Under the pieces are notes generated by a model. It had not been told where the DNA came from and searched no databases. It saw nothing but the letters and a program-made list of their open reading frames with translations. 64,000 nucleotides of DNA from contig CAZJVD010000001.1 in NCBI GenBank assembly GCA_964549505.1, positions 434,001 through 498,000 on the forward strand. Reading direction: 5' to 3'. The position numbers and the translations under genes are program-made. Shown here one piece after another: positions 17,060-24,009 of this stretch. The DNA comes from CAZJVD01 sp964549505. Its GTDB lineage: Bacteria > Bdellovibrionota > UBA1018 > CAZJVD01. How positions within the stretch are numbered: position 1 is the stretch's first letter; each line of letters begins with the position of its first letter.

Positions 17060-17602
17060 TTAAATGCGGATGTTACAAACGTCGAAGTAAGTGCTCCGAA
17101 AAGCAATTCCTTCGCCGGACTCTTCCATGATGTCCGTCTCGATTTGAGTGGTCTTGCACTCGTCTAGTACCCACGACAGATGTGCTGCTTCGTGGATCAA
17201 GACTTGTGCGAGTTCTTTCGGACGTTCATAGAACGGGGTTTCAACAGCATCGGTACAGAGATAAATTCCTCGCCGCTTTATAACGGACGCAAAGGCAATC
17301 GTGTCCTCCGTGCACGAAAAGAATGTCGTTCCGAGATCGGGCCAACGAATCGAAACAGTATCGATCACCGCATGCACGTCGGCGTACTTTCGGGCTCTCT
17401 TGCGATCGTGGGTATTTTTCCAAGCGCGCGCAACGATCAGCTTTGCTCGGCGCCGAGCGGCCTCGACACGATCCTGTATGACGGAGTTCGGAGTGATGCG
17501 ACGGACATCCTCGGATGTTCGAAGATCGTCAGCAATTGCGTGAACCCCGGGCGCAAGAAGCGCCGCGACAAGGCCAGCCTTGGCCATGGTTTTCGCTGTC
17601 AT
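17060..17602 (-). CDS. Secreted HExxH protein, M35/aspzincin-like metallopeptidase (paralogue 1)
   Basis: 180 residues from the ATG at 17602, which has AGGGGG seven bases upstream. The open frame extends much further upstream, but that part lies antisense to hbd and has no signal peptide at its start, so I reject it. Residues 1-24 form a signal peptide. HEAAH lies at 137-141 and is followed by LDECKTTQIETD and SGEGIAFRSTYFDVC, shared with the next gene. A conserved IYLC segment precedes the HExxH. Likely a small periplasmic or secreted zinc peptidase; substrate unknown. First gene of a two-gene unit. Confidence 0.75.
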   Translation of the reverse strand: MTAKTMAKAGLVAALLAPGVHAIADDLRTSEDVRRITPNSVIQDRVEAARRRAKLIVARAWKNTHDRKRARKYADVHAVIDTVSIRWPDLGTTFFSCTEDTIAFASVIKRRGIYLCTDAVETPFYERPKELAQVLIHEAAHLSWVLDECKTTQIETDIMEESGEGIAFRSTYFDVCNIRI

Positions 17603-17616
17603 CTGTTTTCCCCCTG

Positions 17617-17630
17617 ACCGGCTCGCCGGT
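17617..17630. repeat. Small inverted repeat between divergent genes
   Basis: ACCGG CTCG CCGGT, a perfect 5-bp stem with a CTCG loop, lies in the 123-bp spacer between the divergent peptidase pair and hbd, just upstream of the peptidase ribosome-binding site. It could be an operator; support is weak. An AATATTTTTCGTTTTC stretch in the same spacer may hold promoter elements but I cannot place hexamers with confidence. Confidence 0.25.
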
Positions 17631-17725
17631 TTACCCGGGGACGATCGTAGCAGAATATTTTTCGTTTTCAAAATTCGCTCGCCGGACGAAGGGCGCGCCA
17701 CATATAAGGAGTGTGGAGATCTAAT

Positions 17726-18580
17726 ATGAAAACGATTCAAACCATTGGCGTTCTGGGTGCCGGACAAATGGGGCAAGGAATAGCGCAGGTCGCCGCGACG
17801 TCGGGTTTCGCTGTGACGATAGTCGACCAGAACGCTGAGACAGCACAGACCGGTATCGATCAGATCGCAAAACGTCTGAAAGGCGCCCTCGAAAAGGGGA
17901 AGCTGACGGCGGATGCCGTTCAGGCTGGCCAAAAGAACCTCAGGGCCGGGAAAAGCATGGACGACTTTGGTTCGGCGGATCTCGTGATCGAAGCCGTGAC
18001 CGAGAATGTAACCGTCAAATTCGATCTTCTCCGAAAGCTCGACGCGGTCTGCCCGAAAGACGCTCTGATTGCGTCGAACACCTCGTCGATTAGCATCACG
18101 GAACTTGCGGCGGTCACGAAGCGACCGACTCAAGTCGCCGGGATGCATTTCATGAATCCTGTCCCTGTCATGAAGCTCGTCGAGGGTATTCGCGGTCTTC
18201 AGACATCCAACGAGACATTTAGTGCTGTTCGAGGCGTTGCTGAAAAGATGGGGAAAACGTTTATCGAGGCGCAAGACTCGCCAGGATTTGCGGTGAACCG
18301 CATTCTCATGCCGATGATCAATGAAGCCGTCACGACGCTGCACGAAGGCGTTGCGTCCGCACGCGATATTGATACAGCGATGAAACTCGGAACCAATCAA
18401 CCGATGGGTCCGCTCGAACTCGCCGACTTCATCGGCCTCGATACGTGTTTGGCGATCATGGAGGTTCTGCACACCGGGCTTGGCGATTCGAAGTATCGAC
18501 CGTGTCCACTGTTACGAAAGTATGTTGCTGCCGGATGGTTCGGTCGAAAAACGAAACGAGGTTTCTTTGTCTACGAATAA
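17726..18580 (+). CDS. hbd: 3-hydroxybutyryl-CoA dehydrogenase
   Basis: 284 residues from the ATG at 17726 (GGAG seven bases upstream). The Rossmann motif GVLGAGQMGQGIAQ is at the N-terminus. The middle has SNTSSISITELA, GMHFMNPVPVMKLVEGI (catalytic His) and FAVNRILMPMINEA, followed by the C-terminal dimerisation domain; length is typical. It oxidises (S)-3-hydroxybutyryl-CoA to acetoacetyl-CoA with NAD(P). It opens a five-gene acyl-CoA operon, with the crotonase start overlapping its end by 14 nt. It may also accept longer hydroxyacyl-CoAs. Confidence 0.93.
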   Translation: MKTIQTIGVLGAGQMGQGIAQVAATSGFAVTIVDQNAETAQTGIDQIAKRLKGALEKGKLTADAVQAGQKNLRAGKSMDDFGSADLVIEAVTENVTVKFDLLRKLDAVCPKDALIASNTSSISITELAAVTKRPTQVAGMHFMNPVPVMKLVEGIRGLQTSNETFSAVRGVAEKMGKTFIEAQDSPGFAVNRILMPMINEAVTTLHEGVASARDIDTAMKLGTNQPMGPLELADFIGLDTCLAIMEVLHTGLGDSKYRPCPLLRKYVAAGWFGRKTKRGFFVYE

Positions 18581-19376
18581 TTTTTTGAACATTAAGATCA
18601 CACGGGCGGACCAGGGTGAGGCTCCTGGCGTTGCACTTCTTACGATCGATCGCCCTGATGTTTTGAATGCACTCAACACAGAGACGCTCAAAGAGATGCG
18701 ACGGGCGCTCGAAGAGTTATCGACGGACACGAGTGTTCGTGTCGTTGTACTGACGGGTTCGGGAGAGAAAGCTTTTATCGCTGGTGCGGACATTTCCGAG
18801 ATGCATCAGAAGAACACAAGTCTCGGGATTTCGTTCGCACAGATGGGTCAGGAAGTGACGAAGCTTCTTGAGTTTATGCCGAAGCCGACCATTGCAGCCG
18901 TGAACGGCTTTGCTCTTGGTGGCGGGACAGAGATGGCGATTTCGTGTGACTTCATTGTTTGTAGCGAGAACGCCGTTTTTGGACAGCCGGAGGTGGCGCT
19001 TGGGATTATTCCAGGATTTGGGGGTACCGCGCGGCTTGCCAAGTTTGTTGGTTTTCCAAGAGCGAAGGAGCTGATCTTTTCTGGACGAAAAATCAAAGCC
19101 GACGAAGCCCTTCGCATCGGTCTCACGAATCGTGTTGTTCCGTTGAGTGAACTCAGAAAAACGGTCATCGATTTGGCGGGATTGATCAGTCGAAATAGTT
19201 TTTCAGCTGTGAGCACCGCAAAGGTTTTGCTCAATGAGTTCTCCGAATCAATTGGATTAAGTGCTAAGCTAGACGCCGAAGCCACTGAATTTGGAAAGCT
19301 CTTTGCCTCGCACGATCAGCGCGAAGGCATGGGAGCTTTCTTGGAAAAAAGAAAACCGAAATTTTTAGGACTTTAA
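18567..19376 (+). CDS. Enoyl-CoA hydratase (crotonase family)
   Basis: 269 residues from the TTG at 18567, chosen because GAGG lies five bases upstream and the protein then has the usual crotonase length. FIAGADISEM forms the oxyanion-hole region. NGFALGGGTEMAISCDF carries the first catalytic Glu, and FGQPEVALGIIPGFGG the second, so hydratase rather than isomerase activity is expected. It converts crotonyl-CoA-type enoyl-CoAs to 3-hydroxyacyl-CoA, the substrate of hbd immediately upstream. It overlaps hbd by 14 nt and is followed by the acyl-CoA dehydrogenase 3 nt later. Confidence 0.9.
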   Translation: MSTNNFLNIKITRADQGEAPGVALLTIDRPDVLNALNTETLKEMRRALEELSTDTSVRVVVLTGSGEKAFIAGADISEMHQKNTSLGISFAQMGQEVTKLLEFMPKPTIAAVNGFALGGGTEMAISCDFIVCSENAVFGQPEVALGIIPGFGGTARLAKFVGFPRAKELIFSGRKIKADEALRIGLTNRVVPLSELRKTVIDLAGLISRNSFSAVSTAKVLLNEFSESIGLSAKLDAEATEFGKLFASHDQREGMGAFLEKRKPKFLGL

Positions 19377-19379
19377 ATC

Positions 19380-20549
19380 ATGGACCGTACCCGCGATTGG
19401 CCGGAAACAAGCGACGAAAAAACGATGCTCATCGATCAGGTGCGCGCGTTCTGTAAAAGCGAGATCGTACCGAAAGCCGCTCATCTCGATCATACGGGAG
19501 AGTTTCCAACGGAGATTTGCGCGAAGCTCGGCGAAATGGGTTTGATGGGGATGATGGTTGAGGAGAAGTGGGGCGGCGCCGGAATGGACACCGTCTCGTA
19601 TGCGATGGCCCTTGAGGAGATCTCAACCGCCTGCGCTTCGTCCGCCGTTGTCGTGTCTGTTAACAACTCTCTCTTTGGCGCACCGGTTGCGAAGTTTGGA
19701 AACGATGCTCAGAAGGAAAAGTTTCTGAGACCCATCGCAAGCGGACAGAAGATTGGCTGTTTTGCGCTTTCGGAGCCAGGACACGGTTCGGATCCAGCAG
19801 GCATCAAGTGTGCGGCGAAAAAGGTCGATGGCGGTTACTTGATTCGCGGATCAAAGAACTGGATCACGAACGGTCGCGAAGCAGCGTATTGTTTGCTGTT
19901 TGCAACGACAGACCAGACGCAACGGCACAAAGCGATTGGGGCTTTCCTGGTCGACACGAAAGCCAAGGGATTCAAGGTTTCGAAACTCGAAGACAAGCTC
20001 GGTATCAAAGCATCGTCGACAGCAGCGCTTTTCTTCGACGACGTCTTCGTTCCTGACTCGGATGTCTTGGCCCCTCCAGGCCAAGGTTTTAAGGTCGCCA
20101 TGTGGACGCTCGACGGCGGACGGATCGGAATCGCAGCTCAGGCGCTCGGGATTGGTCGTTGTGCGTTCGAGGCTTCGAAAAAGTTTGCGGCGGAGCGCGA
20201 ACAGTTCGGTGGACCGATCGCGCGCCTTCAAGCGATTCAATTTTTCATCGCCGATATGGCTGTCAAGCTGCAAGCGGCTCGTCTGCTGACATGGCAAGCA
20301 GCGAAGCGAAAAGATCAGGGTCTTTCTTACGCACGCGAAGCTTCGATGGCGAAGCTCTACGCCTCAGAAGCGGCCAACTGGGTTGCGTACAAGGCGATTC
20401 AGGTCCACGGCGGTTACGGGTATACCAAGGAGTATGTCGTCGAACGCAATTTCCGCGATGCCAAAATCACCGAGATCTATGAAGGCACGAGCGAAGTGCA
20501 GCGAATCGTGATCGCAAAGCACGAGTTTGAGGGTTTGGCGAAACTCTAG
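19380..20549 (+). CDS. Short-chain (butyryl-type) acyl-CoA dehydrogenase
   Basis: 389 residues, typical length. It has the flavin-binding CFALSEPGHGSDP and KNWITNG motifs, the DGGRIGIAAQALG helix, QVHGGYGYTKEY, and the catalytic base in EIYEGTSEVQR near the C-terminus. It oxidises a saturated short acyl-CoA to the trans-2-enoyl-CoA, passing electrons to ETF. The position of the catalytic Glu near the C-terminus matches the short/medium-chain group rather than isovaleryl or long-chain forms. Third gene of the operon; it feeds the crotonase and receives product from the mutase if that makes butyryl-CoA. Confidence 0.92.
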   Translation: MDRTRDWPETSDEKTMLIDQVRAFCKSEIVPKAAHLDHTGEFPTEICAKLGEMGLMGMMVEEKWGGAGMDTVSYAMALEEISTACASSAVVVSVNNSLFGAPVAKFGNDAQKEKFLRPIASGQKIGCFALSEPGHGSDPAGIKCAAKKVDGGYLIRGSKNWITNGREAAYCLLFATTDQTQRHKAIGAFLVDTKAKGFKVSKLEDKLGIKASSTAALFFDDVFVPDSDVLAPPGQGFKVAMWTLDGGRIGIAAQALGIGRCAFEASKKFAAEREQFGGPIARLQAIQFFIADMAVKLQAARLLTWQAAKRKDQGLSYAREASMAKLYASEAANWVAYKAIQVHGGYGYTKEYVVERNFRDAKITEIYEGTSEVQRIVIAKHEFEGLAKL

Positions 20550-20564
20550 GCGAAGACGCTCCCT

Positions 20565-22247
20565 ATGAAACCAAAGCAAGACAACCAACTAGCAGATCGT
20601 TTGAAAGCCTGGGACTCGCGGCGCAAGGACGCTGAGAAAAAGGCCCCACAACGCGACGTTCGCTTCACCACATTGAGTGATATGGACGTGCCTCTGCTGA
20701 GTACGCCGCTCGATCTCGAGAGTATCGGATTTGATTACGAGCGCGATCTCGGATTTCCTGGTGAGTTTCCGTACACGCGCGGTGTTCAGCGCAACATGTA
20801 CCGAGGCAAACTTTGGACCATGCGGCAGTTTGCGGGTTATGCAAGTGCGAAGCAAACCAATGCCCGGTTCAAACTTTTGCTCGAGCAAGGTCAGATGGGG
20901 CTTTCGACGGCGTTCGATCTACCGACGCTCATGGGTTACGACCCCGACCATGTTTTCTCGAAAGGCGAAGTCGGAAAGTGCGGCGTGAGCATCGCCACAC
21001 TCGAGGACATGGAAGAGCTCTATGCCGGAATTCCGCTCGGTGATGTCACGACCTCGATGACCATCAACGGGCCGGCGATCGTTTTCATGTGCATGTACTT
21101 TGCGGTCGCGGAGAAACAAGGTGTTCCGAAAGAGAAAATTCGCGGCACACTCCAGAACGATATTCTCAAAGAGTACATTGCTCAAAAAGAATGGCTCTTT
21201 CCTGTCGATCCCGGTTTCAAGCTCGTGATCGACACGATCGAGTACGGAACTGAGCTCTATCCAAACTGGAACACAGTGAGCATCAGCGGCTATCATATCC
21301 GTGAAGCCGGTGCGACGGCTGTTCAGGAACTCGCTTTCACGCTTGCGGATGGGATTGCCTACGTCGAGGGTGCCCTGAAGCGCGGGATGAGCGTCGATGA
21401 TTTTGCGCCGAGGCTCAGTTTCTTTTTTGACGTTCACAACGACTTTTTCGAAGAAATCGCAAAGTTTCGAGCGGCTCGTCGGATCTGGGCCCACGTCATG
21501 CGAGAGCGATTCGGCGCAAAGGATCCAAAGTCATGGATGCTTCGAACGCACGCACAGACCGCTGGGGTTTCCCTCACGGCTCAACAACCGCACAACAATA
21601 TCGTGCGTGTGACGGTTCAGGCGCTTGCGGGGATTTTAGGCGGAACGAACTCGCTTCACACAAACTCGATGGACGAGACACTCGCACTGCCCACTGACGA
21701 TGCAGTGATGATCGCGTTGCGGACCCAGCAGATTCTGGCCGAAGAGAGCGGCGTCGCGAACGTCGCGGACCCACTGGCCGGTTCGTATTTTATCGAAACA
21801 CTCACGAAGCGGGTCGAAGACGAAGCCTTGGCGTATATTGCGAAGATCGATGCGATGGGCGGAATGTTGCGTGCGATTGAAAAGGGTTATCCGCAAGCTG
21901 AGATTGCAAACTCGGCATACCAGTACCAGAAACAACTGGAGTCCAAAGAGAAGATCATTGTTGGTGTGAACAAGTACCAAGCCGACGAAAAAAAGCACAA
22001 GATCGACACGCTTTATATTGATCGCCAGGTTGAAGCCAATCAGATCAAGCGCATGAACGCCGTCAAGCGAAAGCGCAGTCAGCGCGGTGTCGACGACGCG
22101 TTACGCGAACTCAAAAATGCGGCCGAGTCCGACAAAAATCTCTGCCCACCCGTGATGAAATGCGTTCAGAGTCTGGCAACGCTCCAAGAAACCTGTGATG
22201 TTCTGAGAAAAATCTATGGCGAGTACAAAGAAGCGACCGGCTACTAA
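20565..22247 (+). CDS. B12-dependent acyl-CoA mutase, large subunit (isobutyryl-CoA-mutase-like active site)
   Basis: 560 residues: the substrate-binding TIM barrel of the methylmalonyl-CoA mutase superfamily without the B12 domain, which is supplied by the next gene. FDLPTLMGYD, NDILKEY, SGYHIREAG and LGGTNSLHTNSMDE identify the family. His244 matches the conserved catalytic His. Two substrate-contacting positions differ from true methylmalonyl-CoA mutases: Phe89 in TMRQFAGY (Tyr89 in the Propionibacterium enzyme) and Gln207 in EYIAQKEW (Arg207, the carboxylate binder). Isobutyryl-CoA mutase has Phe and Gln at these sites, so a non-dicarboxylic substrate is likely. A default database label would be methylmalonyl-CoA mutase. 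It overlaps the small-subunit gene by 32 nt. Confidence 0.88.
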   Translation: MKPKQDNQLADRLKAWDSRRKDAEKKAPQRDVRFTTLSDMDVPLLSTPLDLESIGFDYERDLGFPGEFPYTRGVQRNMYRGKLWTMRQFAGYASAKQTNARFKLLLEQGQMGLSTAFDLPTLMGYDPDHVFSKGEVGKCGVSIATLEDMEELYAGIPLGDVTTSMTINGPAIVFMCMYFAVAEKQGVPKEKIRGTLQNDILKEYIAQKEWLFPVDPGFKLVIDTIEYGTELYPNWNTVSISGYHIREAGATAVQELAFTLADGIAYVEGALKRGMSVDDFAPRLSFFFDVHNDFFEEIAKFRAARRIWAHVMRERFGAKDPKSWMLRTHAQTAGVSLTAQQPHNNIVRVTVQALAGILGGTNSLHTNSMDETLALPTDDAVMIALRTQQILAEESGVANVADPLAGSYFIETLTKRVEDEALAYIAKIDAMGGMLRAIEKGYPQAEIANSAYQYQKQLESKEKIIVGVNKYQADEKKHKIDTLYIDRQVEANQIKRMNAVKRKRSQRGVDDALRELKNAAESDKNLCPPVMKCVQSLATLQETCDVLRKIYGEYKEATGY

Positions 22248-22695
22248 AGGGACTCAGAAACAGAGCACGGCGCCGAAAGCGCCAGCCCGCGCGGTAGCGA
22301 CGGGTCCCATCCGTGTTCTTGTCGCAAAACCCGGTTTGGACGGGCACGACCGTGGCGCGAAAGTGATCGTGCGAGGATTACGGGATGCTGGTTTTGAAGT
22401 CGTCTACACGGGCCTGCGACAAACGCCCGAGATGATCGTCAACGCTTCGGTCGACGAGGATGTTCAAGTCGTGGGTCTCAGCATCTTGTCGGGAGCACAC
22501 AACGCCATTGTTCCTGAAGTGATCTCGGGTCTGAAAAAGCGTGGCTTGGGCGATGCTCTTGTTTTGGTGGGTGGTATTATTCCCGAAGACGATTTTGCTG
22601 CTCTCAAAAAGAAGGGTGTTCATATGATCTTCACACCCGGAACGAGTCTTGAAGAAATTGTTCGCTATATTCGAGCAAACGCACCCGGTCGTTAA
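22216..22695 (+). CDS. B12-binding small subunit of acyl-CoA mutase
   Basis: 159 residues. After a basic, Ala/Lys/Pro-rich N-terminal extension of about 30 residues comes the cobalamin-binding flavodoxin-like domain. KPGLDGHDRGAK contains the lower-ligand His44 (DxHxxG), with downstream GLSILSGAH and LVGGIIP contacting the cofactor. It pairs with the large subunit encoded just upstream (32-nt overlap) to form a split mutase, as in archaeal and 2-hydroxyisobutyryl-CoA mutases. No meaB/argK-type G-protein chaperone or epimerase gene is nearby. Confidence 0.93.
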   Translation: MASTKKRPATKGTQKQSTAPKAPARAVATGPIRVLVAKPGLDGHDRGAKVIVRGLRDAGFEVVYTGLRQTPEMIVNASVDEDVQVVGLSILSGAHNAIVPEVISGLKKRGLGDALVLVGGIIPEDDFAALKKKGVHMIFTPGTSLEEIVRYIRANAPGR

Positions 22696-23830
22696 GCGGG
22701 CCGCGCGATTTTTTGTCGCCGCTCTTGTTGTCGGTCTCGGCACCGCGCTCGTTCGAGACACCGTTTATCAGGGTCAAGATTTTCTCGTGTTTTGGCGCGC
22801 CGGACGCGCGCTTCTTGACGGACAAGCTGTCTACTCGATCGCACGTGATGGAGCGATGGTTTACAAGTACCCGCCGTGGACCGTTCCATTCTTTGTTCCT
22901 TTCGCTCTTCTTCCCGAAGTCGCCGCGCGCTGGTGTTTTGGCGTTTTCAATCTCGTCTGTTTGTTTGCGATCTTTCGGTGGTTAAAAAAATCGGGTCTCG
23001 CAAGGTCGTCGATCGTTCTCTGTGCATTTCTGTTCTGGGGGATCTGGGCGGTTCATGCTTTGGACGGTCAGATCGGTCTCTTCATGCTCGCGCTCGGACT
23101 TCATCTCTTTGCTGCTCGAGAGCGACCTTGGGCACAGGGGTTGTTGGTATGGGTGCTCTCTTTCAAGCTTTTCCCACTCTTCTTGGTGCCACTCTTTTTT
23201 CGTCCGCGCGCATGGTTTTCCGTTGCGAGCTCTGGCGCGCTTGTTTGCCTGGTCTTGAGCTTTCCGATTTTCCTACGCTCTCCAACCGGCACTACGGTTC
23301 GTGAAACCGTAACGCACTGGCTTGACGCCGCCCGGTCAGGCGGCACCCAGTTTGGCGATGAAAAAATCCGCGGTCGCGACAATCAGGGTTTGCCCGCTCT
23401 GGCGATGCGGGCGCTCAAGATTCCCGCGTCGGATACGCGCGCGGATCTCATCGCAGCGCTCGTGATTTTCATGGTTGTCGGCTTGTGGTTTCTTTGGATT
23501 TCAAAAAACTGGGATGATGACGAACGTTATCTCGCTGCATGGGCGCTCCTGCCGGCGCTCCACCCGCTTGCGTGGTTTCATCTCTTTGTTTGGGCGTTTC
23601 CGTTTGCAGTACTGAGGGTGTCGCGTTCCGAGACGGGTCGGAGTTTAGCTTTGGCCTTAATTGCGGTGTCGGCGGTTGCGTTGTTTACGCAGAGAACACT
23701 GTTTGGACTGGGGCAAGCGTTGGAACTCTTATCGATCAAATCTTTGGGCGTTGCCGCGTTGATCTTGTTAGCCGGGCCGCGGGTTCGCAAGTCCAGACCG
23801 CCATTTCTGAAAAGCCCGTCGACCGCTTGA
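22649..23830 (+). CDS. GT87-like (DUF2029) polytopic membrane glycosyltransferase
   Basis: 393 residues with about 9-10 hydrophobic helices. The loop after the first helix has the GT87 pattern: an Asp (QDFLVFWRAGRALLDGQ), then a Tyr, then YKYPPWTVPF and a Leu-Pro end. This matches polyprenyl-phosphate-mannose-dependent mannosyltransferases of the GT-C fold, which add sugars on the periplasmic side of the membrane. The TTG start overlaps the mutase small subunit by 47 nt; another TTG lies three codons on. It is on the operon's end by position only, with no metabolic link evident. The last 250 bp overlap an antisense ORF with a signal peptide. Confidence 0.7.
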   Translation: MKKLFAIFEQTHPVVKRAARFFVAALVVGLGTALVRDTVYQGQDFLVFWRAGRALLDGQAVYSIARDGAMVYKYPPWTVPFFVPFALLPEVAARWCFGVFNLVCLFAIFRWLKKSGLARSSIVLCAFLFWGIWAVHALDGQIGLFMLALGLHLFAARERPWAQGLLVWVLSFKLFPLFLVPLFFRPRAWFSVASSGALVCLVLSFPIFLRSPTGTTVRETVTHWLDAARSGGTQFGDEKIRGRDNQGLPALAMRALKIPASDTRADLIAALVIFMVVGLWFLWISKNWDDDERYLAAWALLPALHPLAWFHLFVWAFPFAVLRVSRSETGRSLALALIAVSAVALFTQRTLFGLGQALELLSIKSLGVAALILLAGPRVRKSRPPFLKSPSTA

Positions 23831-23937
23831 TAGACATGATTGAGCTCTTCGTAAGAAACGTCGGCGACCGCACTCGGTGCGATTGAAACGGCTGCTATTA
23901 AGAAACCAACTACGTACAACACGGTTCTAAAGACCAT
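23578..23937 (-). CDS. Possible small secreted protein, largely antisense to the GT87-like gene
   Basis: 119 residues. The first 25 make a convincing signal peptide (hydrophobic core, cleavage after AVA), and this part lies in the free spacer between the glycosyltransferase gene and mnmG. The remaining 84 codons run antisense through the end of the glycosyltransferase gene, which itself encodes membrane helices there. Two Cys occur in the mature part. No strong ribosome-binding site. Either a true overlapping gene, or a spacer gene whose frame happens to stay open. Function unknown. Confidence 0.4.
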   Translation of the reverse strand: MVFRTVLYVVGFLIAAVSIAPSAVADVSYEELNHVYQAVDGLFRNGGLDLRTRGPANKINAATPKDLIDKSSNACPSPNSVLCVNNATADTAIKAKAKLRPVSERDTLSTANGNAQTKR

Positions 23938-24009
23938 TTAATACGAGTCCGGCTTTAAGTTCAATCGGCAGAAATTGACCGCAGTGGAGCGGAGTGTTAC
24001 CGATCGGCT

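Noticed and set aside
17603..18472. N-terminal extension of the secreted HExxH protein (470-residue open frame)
   Set aside because: It lies entirely antisense to hbd. The ATG at 17602 has a ribosome-binding site and begins a signal peptide, so the upstream frame is a shadow.
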